Shown: positions 38,928 through 47,075 of the stretch, piece after piece
Position numbering within the stretch: the stretch's first letter is position 1
Layout: each line of letters starts with the position of its first letter
Assembly (NCBI GenBank): GCA_964371505.1
Contig: CAYJNG010000001.1
Coordinates: 1 to 64,000 of the forward strand
DNA from: CAYJAD01 sp964371505
GTDB taxonomy: Bacteria; Desulfobacterota; Desulfovibrionia; Desulfovibrionales; Desulfovibrionaceae
Direction of reading: 5' to 3'
Length of the DNA: 64,000 nucleotides
Notes under the pieces: model-generated
The model's database searches: none
Told to the model about the DNA's origin: nothing
Seen by the model: only the letters and a program-made list of their open reading frames with translations
Made by a program: the position numbers and the translations under genes

Positions 38928-41429
38928 ATGTCAGACGAAAATAAAGATATAAATATAAATGCAGAGGCTGAGCTTGATGATGAAAGCTCTGTGTTTAATG
39001 AAGATGAAAGCGTAGGCTTTAGGGAAGATCCTGAAGGGCAAAATGATGCTTCGCATGAGCATGATGATGAGCATGACGATGAGCATGACGAGCAATTTGC
39101 TGAGCAATCCCCCTTCCCTGATGTTATGCCTGTTCTGGCCGTGCGCGATGTAGTTGTTTTTAACTACATGATTTTGCCGCTGTTCATTGGGCGGGATAAA
39201 TCCGTGCAGGCCATGGAAGCCACCCTTGATAGGGACAGGTATCTTTTTGTGTGCACGCAAAAAGATGAAAATAATGAAGATCCAACTTCGGAAGATTTGT
39301 ACACCGTTGGCTCTATAGTCAATGTGATGCGTATGCTTAAAATGCCTGATGGGCGCATCAAAGTGCTGGTGCAAGGCGTAAGCCGCGCAAGAATAAAGCG
39401 TTTTACCCAAGAAGATCCCTTCCTTGAGGCTGAAGTAGAAGCCATTGAAGAAGTGAGCGTGGATAGTACACCTGAAGTGGAAGCCATGTTGCGCTCAGCA
39501 CGCGATCAAAGCGAAAAAATACTGACACTACGCGGTATTTCTAGCTCAGACGTAGTAAATATGCTGCAAAATGTGGATGACCCAGGTCACCTTGCTGATC
39601 TTATCGCAGCTAATTTGCGCATGAAGATTGAAGACGCTCAAGCCATTTTGGAAGAGGAAAATCCTGTTTTACGTCTGGAGCTTGTAAATAATCAGCTCAA
39701 TAAAGAAGTAGAAGTGGCTACCATGCAGGCGCGTATTCAGTCTTCTGCTCGTGAAGGCATGGATAAAGCACAAAAAGATTATTATTTGCGTGAGCAGATG
39801 AAAGCCATTCGTCAAGAACTTGGCGATGGGCAGGCCGACCAAGAAGAAGAAATTGACGATCTTGGCAAGGCCATTGCTAAAGCGGGTATGCCTAAGGATG
39901 TGCGTAAAGAAGCAGATAAGCAATTGCGCCGTCTTGGTTCTATGCATTCTGACTCTTCCGAAGCTAACGTGGTGCGTACGTATTTAGAATGGCTTGTGGA
40001 GCTTCCATGGAAGAAAACCACGCGCGATAGCCTAGATATTAAAAATGCTTCGGACACGTTAAATGAAGATCACTACGCCCTTGAAAAGGTAAAAGATCGT
40101 ATTTTAGAATATTTGTCCGTGCGTAAGCTCAACCCCAATTCTAAAGGCCCCATTCTTTGCTTTGTGGGCCCTCCAGGAACAGGAAAAACCTCCCTTGGGC
40201 GCTCCATTGCACGCGCTCTTGGGCGTAAGTTCCAGCGTTTATCGCTTGGTGGCATGCGCGATGAGGCAGAAATTCGTGGGCATAGACGCACGTATATTGG
40301 CGCCATGCCAGGGCGTATTATTCAGGCTTTGAAGCAGGCAGGTACCAAAAACCCTGTTATTGTGCTTGATGAATTAGATAAGCTTGGTACAGATTTTAGG
40401 GGCGATCCTTCTTCTGCCTTGCTTGAGGTGCTTGACCCAGAGCAAAATAGCACCTTTAGCGATCACTATTTAAATGTACCCTTTGACTTATCAAAGATTA
40501 TGTTTTTGTGTACGGCCAATAATTTAGATACTATTCCTGCGCCATTACGCGATAGAATGGAAATTATTACCTTGCCCGGCTATACCGTGCATGAGAAAAA
40601 ATCCATTGCAGAAATTCACCTTTTGCCAAAGATGATTAAAGAAAATGGCCTAAAAGTGAAAGATGTAACCATTGCTGATAAAGCTGTGGAGCGCGTTATT
40701 AAAGAATATACTCGTGAGGCGGGCTTACGTAATCTTGAGCGTGAGCTTGGTACCATTTGCCGTAAGCTTGCTCGTAAAAGAGCTGAAGGTGAGGAAGGCG
40801 CTTTTGATGTCTCTGAGGCGCAAGTGCCTACGCTTTTGGGTGTGCCACGCTTTGTGGAAGATGATACCGAAAAGCAATTGCCTCCCGGTTCTGCTCTTGG
40901 CCTTGCTTGGACACCCTTTGGCGGCGATGTGCTTAACATCGAAGTATCGCTTATGAAAGGTAAGGGCGCGCTCTTACTCACAGGACAATTGGGTGATGTG
41001 ATGAAGGAAAGTGCTCAAGCCGGCCTTTCTTACACGCGTAGCCGCGCTGTGGAATTGGGCATCGATGTGGACTTTGCACGTAAGCACGATATTCATATTC
41101 ACGTACCTGCTGGTGCTACGCCTAAGGATGGCCCTTCAGCGGGGATTACCTTATGCTCAGCGCTTATTTCTGCTCTTACAGAAAAAAGCTTGGCGCCGCA
41201 TTTATGCATGACAGGGGAAATAACCCTGCGTGGTAGAGTGCTGCCTGTGGGTGGAATTAAAGAAAAAATTCTTGCTGCTGTGGCACGAGACCTTAAGCAT
41301 GTGATTATTCCTAAGCAAAATGTGAAGGACCTTGAAGATGTGCCCAAGGATTTGCTGGCAAAAATCAGTGTGCACCCTGTGGCGCATATTGATGAAGTCC
41401 TCCCCATAGCCTTTGGGACAAAGCAATAG
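38928..41429 (+). CDS. lon: ATP-dependent protease Lon
   Basis: Lon degrades misfolded and regulatory proteins in the cytoplasm. The 833-residue product has the LON N-domain (about 60-260; FPDVMPVLAVRDVVVF), the AAA+ module with Walker A GPPGTGKTSLG and Walker B VIVLDELDKLG, and the C-terminal protease with Ser in PKDGPSAG and Lys in GGIKEK. I set the start at ATG 38928, with GAGGAG 10 bases upstream; a GTG at 38919 overlaps that site. The first 50 residues are an unusual acidic, His-containing tail with a repeated HDDE unit. A strong terminator follows. Confidence 0.98.
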   Translation: MSDENKDININAEAELDDESSVFNEDESVGFREDPEGQNDASHEHDDEHDDEHDEQFAEQSPFPDVMPVLAVRDVVVFNYMILPLFIGRDKSVQAMEATLDRDRYLFVCTQKDENNEDPTSEDLYTVGSIVNVMRMLKMPDGRIKVLVQGVSRARIKRFTQEDPFLEAEVEAIEEVSVDSTPEVEAMLRSARDQSEKILTLRGISSSDVVNMLQNVDDPGHLADLIAANLRMKIEDAQAILEEENPVLRLELVNNQLNKEVEVATMQARIQSSAREGMDKAQKDYYLREQMKAIRQELGDGQADQEEEIDDLGKAIAKAGMPKDVRKEADKQLRRLGSMHSDSSEANVVRTYLEWLVELPWKKTTRDSLDIKNASDTLNEDHYALEKVKDRILEYLSVRKLNPNSKGPILCFVGPPGTGKTSLGRSIARALGRKFQRLSLGGMRDEAEIRGHRRTYIGAMPGRIIQALKQAGTKNPVIVLDELDKLGTDFRGDPSSALLEVLDPEQNSTFSDHYLNVPFDLSKIMFLCTANNLDTIPAPLRDRMEIITLPGYTVHEKKSIAEIHLLPKMIKENGLKVKDVTIADKAVERVIKEYTREAGLRNLERELGTICRKLARKRAEGEEGAFDVSEAQVPTLLGVPRFVEDDTEKQLPPGSALGLAWTPFGGDVLNIEVSLMKGKGALLLTGQLGDVMKESAQAGLSYTRSRAVELGIDVDFARKHDIHIHVPAGATPKDGPSAGITLCSALISALTEKSLAPHLCMTGEITLRGRVLPVGGIKEKILAAVARDLKHVIIPKQNVKDLEDVPKDLLAKISVHPVAHIDEVLPIAFGTKQ

Positions 41430-41442
41430 TTAGTTAAACACG

Positions 41443-41474
41443 AAAGCCCCTACGAGATTGTAGGGGCTTTTTTT
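41443..41474 (+). terminator. Rho-independent terminator after lon
   Basis: AAAGCCCCTAC pairs with GTAGGGGCTTT over GAGATT, followed by seven T. Confidence 0.92.
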
Positions 41475-41795
41475 AATTACTAGTAAAAAAATAGTGTTTT
41501 TTCTAAATAATGTGATTTATATATCCAAAATATCCCCAAAATGTCCTGTGGTGTAAATTATTTTTTTCACAAACTGCGTAAAAATGTTGCACTTTTGCAA
41601 CCATGTATAAATAGGGGTGTAGGTACAGTGAAATACGCTAAAAAAGCAGGTCTTGGCGTGTTTTTTTATGGGTTTTTCGCTATTTTTGAAATCAGTGTTC
41701 CATGAGATTTTTTTCTCAAAATTTCTAACTCCGCTTGACCTAGGCTAATATAGATGTAAAGACTAAGTATGTGAAAATTTGCTTTAGGAGTGTTT
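41475..41795 (+). other. AT-rich intergenic region between lon and the exporter gene
   Basis: About 320 AT-rich bases without a gene. TTGACC at 41744 and several TATAAT-like strings occur, but none makes a well-spaced promoter pair. I see no riboswitch or tRNA. Confidence 0.3.
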
Positions 41796-42863
41796 ATGAC
41801 AGCAGTGAATGATGAAAAGCAAGGTGTGGTGGCACAAGTATCCAAGGTATTACCGGGCATGATACTTTTTATTACTGTAGCTTTGGTTGCTTGGTACATT
41901 ACTCCCATTTTAACGTCCTTACATCCCATGATTAAGAACATGAATATTAGCAACTTTATTGTTGCTATTATTTTAGGTATGGCCATTTTGAATATTTTTG
42001 GCGTACCTGAGGTTTGTAAGCCGGGGCTACAGTTCTCAACCATTTTGACAAAAACAGGCATTGTGGTCATGGGCTGTAAATACTCCTTTGCGGGGCTTTT
42101 AAAAACCGGTACAGAAGCCATTGTCATTATAGCCGTGTTTCTTTTTGTTTCGGCTTTTGTGCTTATGTGGATAGGGAAAAAGCTTAAAATGTCTCCCTCC
42201 CTTAGTGCCTGTTTGGCGGCGGGTCTGTCTGTATGCGGTGTTTCTGCCTGTGTGGCCATTGCCCCTGCTGTACGCGCCAAAAACGAAGATATGGCCTATA
42301 CCATTGCTGTAGTGCTCATGTTTGGCCTTCTGGCTTTACTAGTGTTTCCATTTGTGGGGCAGTGGTTTGAGCTTTCAGCCAATCAATTTGGTGCCTTTGT
42401 GGGTGTGGGTGTTATTAACTCAGCCCAAGTGCTTGCAGCTGGTTTTGCCTATAGCCAAGATGCAGGCGTGGTAGCCGGTGTGTATAACATTGGGCGCGTT
42501 ATCTTCTTGCCCTTTATTGTGTTAAGCCTTGCCATTATGGTGGCTACACAAGATGCTGAAGTGCAGTCTCAAATGCAAGGCAGCAGCAAAATGAAGATGA
42601 TTATAGATAAATTCCCCGTTTTCGTGGTGGGCTTTTTAGCTATTGTTACTTTAAACACCTTAGGTTTCTTAGAAACAGCAGAAGTAAAAATGGCAAGTAC
42701 TTTTATGGATTGGTGTTTCTTACTTGGTTTCTCCAGCATAGGGCTTACCACGCGCCTTTCCGATATTAAGGCTGCTGGCCTTTCCGGAGCTGCGGTGGGC
42801 TTTGTAGTAGCAGGCCTTAAGGCTGTATTGGCCCTATGGGTTGTATTGTACTTCTTGCAATAA
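41796..42863 (+). CDS. YeiH/UPF0324-family putative sulfate (anion) exporter
   Basis: A 355-residue inner-membrane protein with about ten hydrophobic helices. It belongs to the conserved YeiH/UPF0324 family, annotated as putative sulfate exporters: visible family patterns are the KTGIVVMGCKYSFAG helix turn, LAAGLSVCGVSACVAIAPA and FSSIGLTTRLSDIKAAG near the C-terminus. The ATG at 41796 has AGGAG 5 bases upstream; an in-frame GTG at 41790 overlaps that site. In a sulfur-respiring organism export of sulfate, sulfite or a related anion is plausible; the substrate is not proven for the family. A small gene follows 20 bases later. Confidence 0.88.
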   Translation: MTAVNDEKQGVVAQVSKVLPGMILFITVALVAWYITPILTSLHPMIKNMNISNFIVAIILGMAILNIFGVPEVCKPGLQFSTILTKTGIVVMGCKYSFAGLLKTGTEAIVIIAVFLFVSAFVLMWIGKKLKMSPSLSACLAAGLSVCGVSACVAIAPAVRAKNEDMAYTIAVVLMFGLLALLVFPFVGQWFELSANQFGAFVGVGVINSAQVLAAGFAYSQDAGVVAGVYNIGRVIFLPFIVLSLAIMVATQDAEVQSQMQGSSKMKMIIDKFPVFVVGFLAIVTLNTLGFLETAEVKMASTFMDWCFLLGFSSIGLTTRLSDIKAAGLSGAAVGFVVAGLKAVLALWVVLYFLQ

Positions 42864-42883
42864 GAAAGATTTAGGAGAATATC

Positions 42884-42976
42884 ATGTGGAACAAAATATC
42901 CAAGAGCAGACGCCAAGACATCATCGTTATCATCTTCGGTGTGACTTTAGTGCTAGTGGCCAAGGTGCTTGTATAA
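42884..42976 (+). CDS. Possible 30-residue membrane peptide after the exporter
   Basis: ATG at 42884, 4-7 bases after GGAG, opens a 30-residue frame. It has a positive start (MWNKISKSRRQD) followed by a perfect single-span hydrophobic helix (IIVIIFGVTLVLVAKVLV). It overlaps, in another frame, the 151-residue frame that starts at GTG 42886. Both share the same ribosome binding site. It could be a real small membrane subunit of the exporter, or the 5' part of a frameshifted membrane-anchored protein. Confidence 0.45.
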   Translation: MWNKISKSRRQDIIVIIFGVTLVLVAKVLV

Positions 42977-43341
42977 TTTTTTCTGGGCATAAAGAGGCGC
43001 CGCTTGAGCCGGAAGATGTGCAGGCTTTTTTGGCTTTGCACAAAAAAGATGCCGCTCATGTGGAACTTTTTTACCATATACCAAGTAGTCTAACGCATTA
43101 TGGTAAAGTGGACTCCTTAGTAACAGCTGGAGCCATGGCAGACTTTGTGGAATATGTGCAAAAGCAAGAGGTGGAAGAAGCTAAAGCTTTTTTTGCTGCA
43201 CTTGCAGCTCATGTGCCCAAGGCCTTGGAAGAAATATATATTGTGCGTGAACCCAAAGACTGGGAAAAAGCTTTGAAGGTTTTGGGAAAAGCGTATGCGA
43301 AGATAGGGCAGTTTGCCCCCATAGCAGGGCTATGTGATTGA
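42886..43341 (+). CDS. Conserved-looking 151-residue protein of unknown function
   Basis: A frame opening at GTG 42886 and running to 43341, with a soluble, helix-rich product. The first 40 residues overlap a membrane-peptide frame and are unusual (several His and Arg in a row), while residues from about 42 (GHKEAPLEPEDVQAFLALHKK) onward look ordinary and well coded, ending in KVLGKAYAKIGQFAPIAGL. I do not recognise the family. It is followed by a strong terminator, so it belongs to the exporter operon. If the true protein begins with the membrane helix of the 42884 frame, one frameshift near 42970 is needed. Confidence 0.55.
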   Translation: MEQNIQEQTPRHHRYHLRCDFSASGQGACIIFSGHKEAPLEPEDVQAFLALHKKDAAHVELFYHIPSSLTHYGKVDSLVTAGAMADFVEYVQKQEVEEAKAFFAALAAHVPKALEEIYIVREPKDWEKALKVLGKAYAKIGQFAPIAGLCD

Positions 43342-43347
43342 TACGAT

Positions 43348-43380
43348 ACCGGGGGTAAGGCAACTTACCTCCGGTTTTTT
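43348..43380 (+). terminator. Rho-independent terminator of the exporter operon
   Basis: ACCGGGGGTAAG pairs with CTTACCTCCGGT around GCAA, followed by six T. Confidence 0.88.
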
Positions 43381-43383
43381 CAT

Positions 43384-43418
43384 AAAAAACGCGCCTCGAA
43401 ATAAATTTCAAGGCGCGT
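43384..43418 (-). terminator. Rho-independent terminator of nfnBA
   Basis: CGCGCCT (43390-43396) and AGGCGCG (43411-43417) pair, extended by GAAAT/ATTTC inside; on the minus strand six T follow. It lies about 37 bases beyond the nfnB stop. Confidence 0.85.
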
Positions 43419-43454
43419 ATAAAGTGCAAAAAAGTCGCTATTTTCCGATGCTAC

Positions 43455-44897
43455 TTAGGCATCTTCACCTAGTAAGCGTTTGCATATGTCTTGTGCGGCT
43501 TTGCGGCCTGCACCCATGGCAAGAATAACCGTAGCAGCGCCGGTTACAATGTCGCCACCGGCATATACATTAGGTATGGAAGTTTCGCCAGTTTCTTCAT
43601 TGGTGACAATATAACCCCATTTATTCAGTTCAAGGCCAGGGGTGGCTTCGAGCAAAATGGGGTTGGATTGGGTACCAAGGGCAATGATGGCTAAATCTGT
43701 AGGTAAGTCGTACACATCGCCTTCAATGGGTTCTGGTCTGCAGCGACCGGAAGCATCGGGCTCGCCCAATTTCATGCGCTGCAAGGTAACGGACGTAAGA
43801 GTCAACTTGTCATCACCATTAAATTGCACAGGCGATGCTAACAGCTCTAATTGAATGCCTTCTTCCTCAGCGTGGTGGATTTCTTCCAAACGTGCAGGCA
43901 TTTCGGCCTTGGTGCGACGGTACACAATGTGTACGCTTTCGGCGCCCATGCGCATGGCGGTACGTGCTGCGTCCATGGCCACGTTACCAGCGCCAAATAC
44001 GGTGACGTTTTTGCCAGGGTACGTGGGGGTGTCTTGCTCAGGGAAGAGATACGCACGGCCAAGGTTGGCACGAGTTAAATATTCGTTGGCGGAGAACACG
44101 CCCACATAGTTTTCACCGGGAATGTTTAAGAACATGGGTAAACCGGCTCCAACGCCTATGAATACAGCATTATAGCCTTCGTCCAAGAGGTCTTGCACGG
44201 TAATGGTGCGACCACCCACCCAGTTAAGCTTAAAATCCACACCGGTAAGGCGCAGGCCATTAAGCTCTGTGGCTACCACATCTTTGGGTAAACGGAAGGA
44301 AGGAATACCGTAAACAAGCACGCCACCGGGCTCATGTAGGGCTTCATATACATCTACTTTAATGCCCTTGGAAGCAATGTACCCTGCTGCTGTTAAGGAG
44401 GCAGGGCCAGAACCTAGGCAAGCAACCTTTAGGTGCTCATGGGGCAAGGCGCAAGCATTGGTGCCTGTTACCTGCTCGCACGCTGTGGTGGCAATATAGG
44501 TATCAGCCACGTAGCGCTCAAGGCGACCAATGGCAATGGGCTCTCCTTTAGCATTGAGTACGCATTTGCCTTCACATTGTACTTCTTGCGGACAAACGCG
44601 ACCACATACAGCGGGTAGGCTATTAGTGCTTTTGATAATGCGGTAAGCAGAATCCATATCACCGCGAGCCACGGCAGCGATGAATTGCGGAATGGGTACT
44701 TCCACAGGACAGCCGCTAACGCATTTGGGCTTTTTGCATTGAATACAGCGCTGGGCTTCTGCCATAGCCATTTCACGCGTATAGCCTGTGGCTACTTCTT
44801 CAAAATTGCGCGCACGAATGTCTGCAGGTAAGCAGGGCATGGGGATACGCGGTGCAATGGGCTTTTTGGGGGCTTTTTTAGGAGTATTATTTTCCAT
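43455..44897 (-). CDS. nfnB: NADPH-binding flavin oxidoreductase, NfnB-type (GltA-like) subunit
   Basis: A 480-residue flavoprotein of the GltD/NfnB family. An N-terminal 4Fe-4S region (CIQCKKPKCVSGCPV, then CGRVCPQEVQCEGKC) precedes an FAD-binding CLGSGPASLTAAGYIASKG and an NADPH-binding VFGAGNVAMDAARTAMRMG fold. Alone this could be read as glutamate synthase small chain, but it sits directly after an NfnA-type gene with an 11-base overlap and there is no large GOGAT subunit. The pair thus fits NADH-dependent reduced ferredoxin:NADP oxidoreductase, an electron-bifurcating complex. The start is ATG 44897; the frame from 44975 lies inside nfnA. Confidence 0.87.
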   Translation of the reverse strand: MENNTPKKAPKKPIAPRIPMPCLPADIRARNFEEVATGYTREMAMAEAQRCIQCKKPKCVSGCPVEVPIPQFIAAVARGDMDSAYRIIKSTNSLPAVCGRVCPQEVQCEGKCVLNAKGEPIAIGRLERYVADTYIATTACEQVTGTNACALPHEHLKVACLGSGPASLTAAGYIASKGIKVDVYEALHEPGGVLVYGIPSFRLPKDVVATELNGLRLTGVDFKLNWVGGRTITVQDLLDEGYNAVFIGVGAGLPMFLNIPGENYVGVFSANEYLTRANLGRAYLFPEQDTPTYPGKNVTVFGAGNVAMDAARTAMRMGAESVHIVYRRTKAEMPARLEEIHHAEEEGIQLELLASPVQFNGDDKLTLTSVTLQRMKLGEPDASGRCRPEPIEGDVYDLPTDLAIIALGTQSNPILLEATPGLELNKWGYIVTNEETGETSIPNVYAGGDIVTGAATVILAMGAGRKAAQDICKRLLGEDA

Positions 44898-45729
44898 GGC
44901 AATTACACCTATAATGGTCAAAAGAAGTTTTTTCTTGTTCGGCAAAGGCAGCAAGGCGGCGACGTAATTCAGCAAAATCTACTTGATGTCCGTCAAACTC
45001 TGGGCCGTCGGCACAGGCAAATTTTGTTTTGCCACCAACGGTAACGCGGCAAGCACCGCACATGCCTATACCGTCCACCATGATGGAGTTAAGGCTCACA
45101 GTGGTGGGGGTGTTAAAAGGTTTTGTGGTGGCGGCAACGGCGCTCATCATAGGCACGGGCCCTACAGCAACCACTTCAAAAATATCTTTATCTTTTTCTA
45201 ATCTATCGAGGAGCAAGTCAGTTACTAAGCCTTGGTGGCCTTGGCTGCCGTCATCGGTGGAAATGAGTAATTCATCCACAAAAGAAGAGAGTTCTTTTTC
45301 AAAAAGGAGTAAATCCTTGCTGCGAGCGCCAATGATGCCAATAACTTTATTGCCGGCTCGGTGATGGCCTTTAGCAATGTGGTGCATGGCTGCAATGCCG
45401 GTTCCGCCGCCAACGCAAACAACAGTGCCCTTTTTTTCAATGTGTGTGGGCTTACCAAGGGGGCCGCAAAGGTCAAGAATGGTGTCGCCGGCTTTATAGG
45501 ATTCAAGCAAGGCTGTGCTCTTACCAAGTACAATGTACACAATGGTAATGGTGCCGGCTTCGGCGTCGGCGTCAGCAATGGTAAGGGGAATGCGCTCGCC
45601 GCCTTCGTGAAGGCGAAGCATGACAAAATGCCCAGGTTGGGCTTTTTTTGCCACATGCGGGGCATCCAAAACAAGCTTACTTGTGGTGCCCGGTATGAGG
45701 GATTCTTTGACAAGAATGGGAACTGGCAT
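44887..45729 (-). CDS. nfnA: NAD-binding flavin oxidoreductase, NfnA-type subunit
   Basis: A 280-residue ferredoxin-NADP reductase-like flavoprotein. The FAD-binding RIPLTIADAD motif (RxPLT) and the NAD-binding VCVGGGTGIAAMHHIA are present. The cysteine set GIGMCGACRVTVGGKTKFAC near the C-terminus binds a 2Fe-2S cluster, as in NfnA and PyrK-like subunits. ATG 45729 has AAAAGGAGTTGTTTCC upstream; the frame from 45774 lacks a site. It is coupled to nfnB by an 11-base overlap. Together they would balance NADH, NADPH and ferredoxin in the sulfur-respiring metabolism. Confidence 0.88.
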   Translation of the reverse strand: MPVPILVKESLIPGTTSKLVLDAPHVAKKAQPGHFVMLRLHEGGERIPLTIADADAEAGTITIVYIVLGKSTALLESYKAGDTILDLCGPLGKPTHIEKKGTVVCVGGGTGIAAMHHIAKGHHRAGNKVIGIIGARSKDLLLFEKELSSFVDELLISTDDGSQGHQGLVTDLLLDRLEKDKDIFEVVAVGPVPMMSAVAATTKPFNTPTTVSLNSIMVDGIGMCGACRVTVGGKTKFACADGPEFDGHQVDFAELRRRLAAFAEQEKTSFDHYRCNCHGK

Positions 45730-45803
45730 GGAAACAACTCCTTTTGATGCTGTTTGCTTGTACACAAGGTGCAAGCGTCTGTGGGGAGACTCCCTTTAAC
45801 TAA

Positions 45804-45871
45804 GCCAACATCGTACACAACCATGTTGGCAAAAATTCCCAGTAACTTTATCTGAATTTTTAGATGTTGGC
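45804..45871 (-). promoter_or_regulatory. Repeated GCCAACAT half-sites upstream of nfnA
   Basis: GCCAACAT at 45804-45811 and ATGTTGGC at 45823-45830 form an inverted repeat with 11-base spacing, and a third ATGTTGGC lies at 45864-45871. This could be an operator for nfnAB. The rest of 45730-46073 holds only the fabD promoter. No regulator is known for these sites. Confidence 0.35.
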
Positions 45872-46016
45872 AAGCAAAGACAGATAAAAAATACTTCTAA
45901 TACACCGCATTGTGGGCGAGTTTTTCCTATGTAACAGGAAGTTGTTTGTCAGTATAAAGCAGCCGTTTATGGCTTGGCTAAGGTGTGAAAAATTTTTTGT
46001 GTGAGAGCATAGGAGC

Positions 46017-46045
46017 TTGCATGTTATGCTACACTAACATATAAT
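46017..46045 (+). promoter_or_regulatory. Promoter for fabD
   Basis: TTGCAT (46017-46022), a 17-base spacer and consensus TATAAT (46040-46045), 29 bases before ATG 46074. A close match to sigma-70 promoters. Confidence 0.65.
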
Positions 46046-46073
46046 GATGCATTAATTTTTTTGGGAGATAATT

Positions 46074-47009
46074 ATGTCTAACATTGCACTTCTTTTTCCC
46101 GGTCAGGGCGCGCAAGAGCTTGGCATGGGCCGACGCCTTGCGGAGCATTCTTCCGATGCCATGGACTTGTGGAAAAAGGCTGAAAATATAAGTGGTTTAC
46201 CCTTACGAGAAATTTATTGGGAAGGCGATGACGCCGCCATGAGCGATACCCGCGCGTTGCAGCCAGCCTTAACGGTGGTGAACCTTGCCTTGTGGCAGGC
46301 TTTGGTGGGGCGTTTTTCCCCTACCTGCACAGCCGGTCATAGCCTTGGGGAATACGCTTCCTTGGCAGCAGCCAAAGCTTTGAGCTTTGAAAAGGTGCTC
46401 GAACTTACAGCCTTACGTGGTCGCCTCATGGCAGAGGCAGATCCTAACGGCGTGGGCGCCATGGCTGCTATTTTGAAGCTGGAGCAAGCAAAAGTACAAG
46501 AGCTTGCCCTTGCCATTGCTGATGAAAGCGGTGAAATGTTGCGCATTGCCAATTATAACACGCCGGGGCAATTTGTGCTAAGCGGTACCAAAACCACCAT
46601 TGAATTGGCTTTAGCTCGTGTGAAAGAGATAAAGGGCCGCGGCATTGCTCTTAAGGTAAGCGGCGCTTTTCATAGTCCGCTCATGGCAGAAGCTGCCGAA
46701 GAGTTGGCACCTGTACTGCGTAAGGCAGATTGGTCTAAGCCTATTATGCCTGTGTACTGCAATGTGCATGGTAAGGCTGTAAAGGATGCTGAAGTGTTGC
46801 GTGAATGCATGATTGCGCAAATGACGTCTTCTGTGCAGTGGATAGATACAGTGCAACAGCAATGGAACGACGGCACACGTGCGTTCTTAGAAGTGGGGCC
46901 CAAGGCTGTGCTTTCTAAGATGGTGGCGCCTTGCCTTGCGCCTATCACCGAGGAAAAAGCTTCCACAGCGTGCTTGACAGATTTTGATCAAGAAGCGCAG
47001 TGGGCATAA
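46074..47009 (+). CDS. fabD: Malonyl-CoA:ACP transacylase
   Basis: Loads malonyl groups onto acyl carrier protein for fatty acid synthesis. The 311-residue protein has the LLFPGQGAQELGMG oxyanion region at the start, the nucleophile Ser in GHSLGEYASL, and the catalytic His in SGAFHSPLM. The ATG at 46074 is preceded by GGGAGATAATT. It is followed by argS after 66 bases. Confidence 0.96.
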   Translation: MSNIALLFPGQGAQELGMGRRLAEHSSDAMDLWKKAENISGLPLREIYWEGDDAAMSDTRALQPALTVVNLALWQALVGRFSPTCTAGHSLGEYASLAAAKALSFEKVLELTALRGRLMAEADPNGVGAMAAILKLEQAKVQELALAIADESGEMLRIANYNTPGQFVLSGTKTTIELALARVKEIKGRGIALKVSGAFHSPLMAEAAEELAPVLRKADWSKPIMPVYCNVHGKAVKDAEVLRECMIAQMTSSVQWIDTVQQQWNDGTRAFLEVGPKAVLSKMVAPCLAPITEEKASTACLTDFDQEAQWA

Positions 47010-47075
47010 TTTTTACTGGAATGCCCGCAAATATTACCATAATAGGGTAGATACCAAAGAGTTTTTGAGGAAAAT

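Noticed and set aside
42841..42885. TTG start for the frame ending at 43341
   Set aside because: It lies inside the exporter coding sequence and has no ribosome binding site; the GTG at 42886 follows GGAG.
43455..44897. Glutamate synthase small subunit (gltD) for the GltA-like protein
   Set aside because: No large GOGAT subunit nearby and the gene overlaps an NfnA-type gene, so the NfnB reading fits better, although it is not proven.
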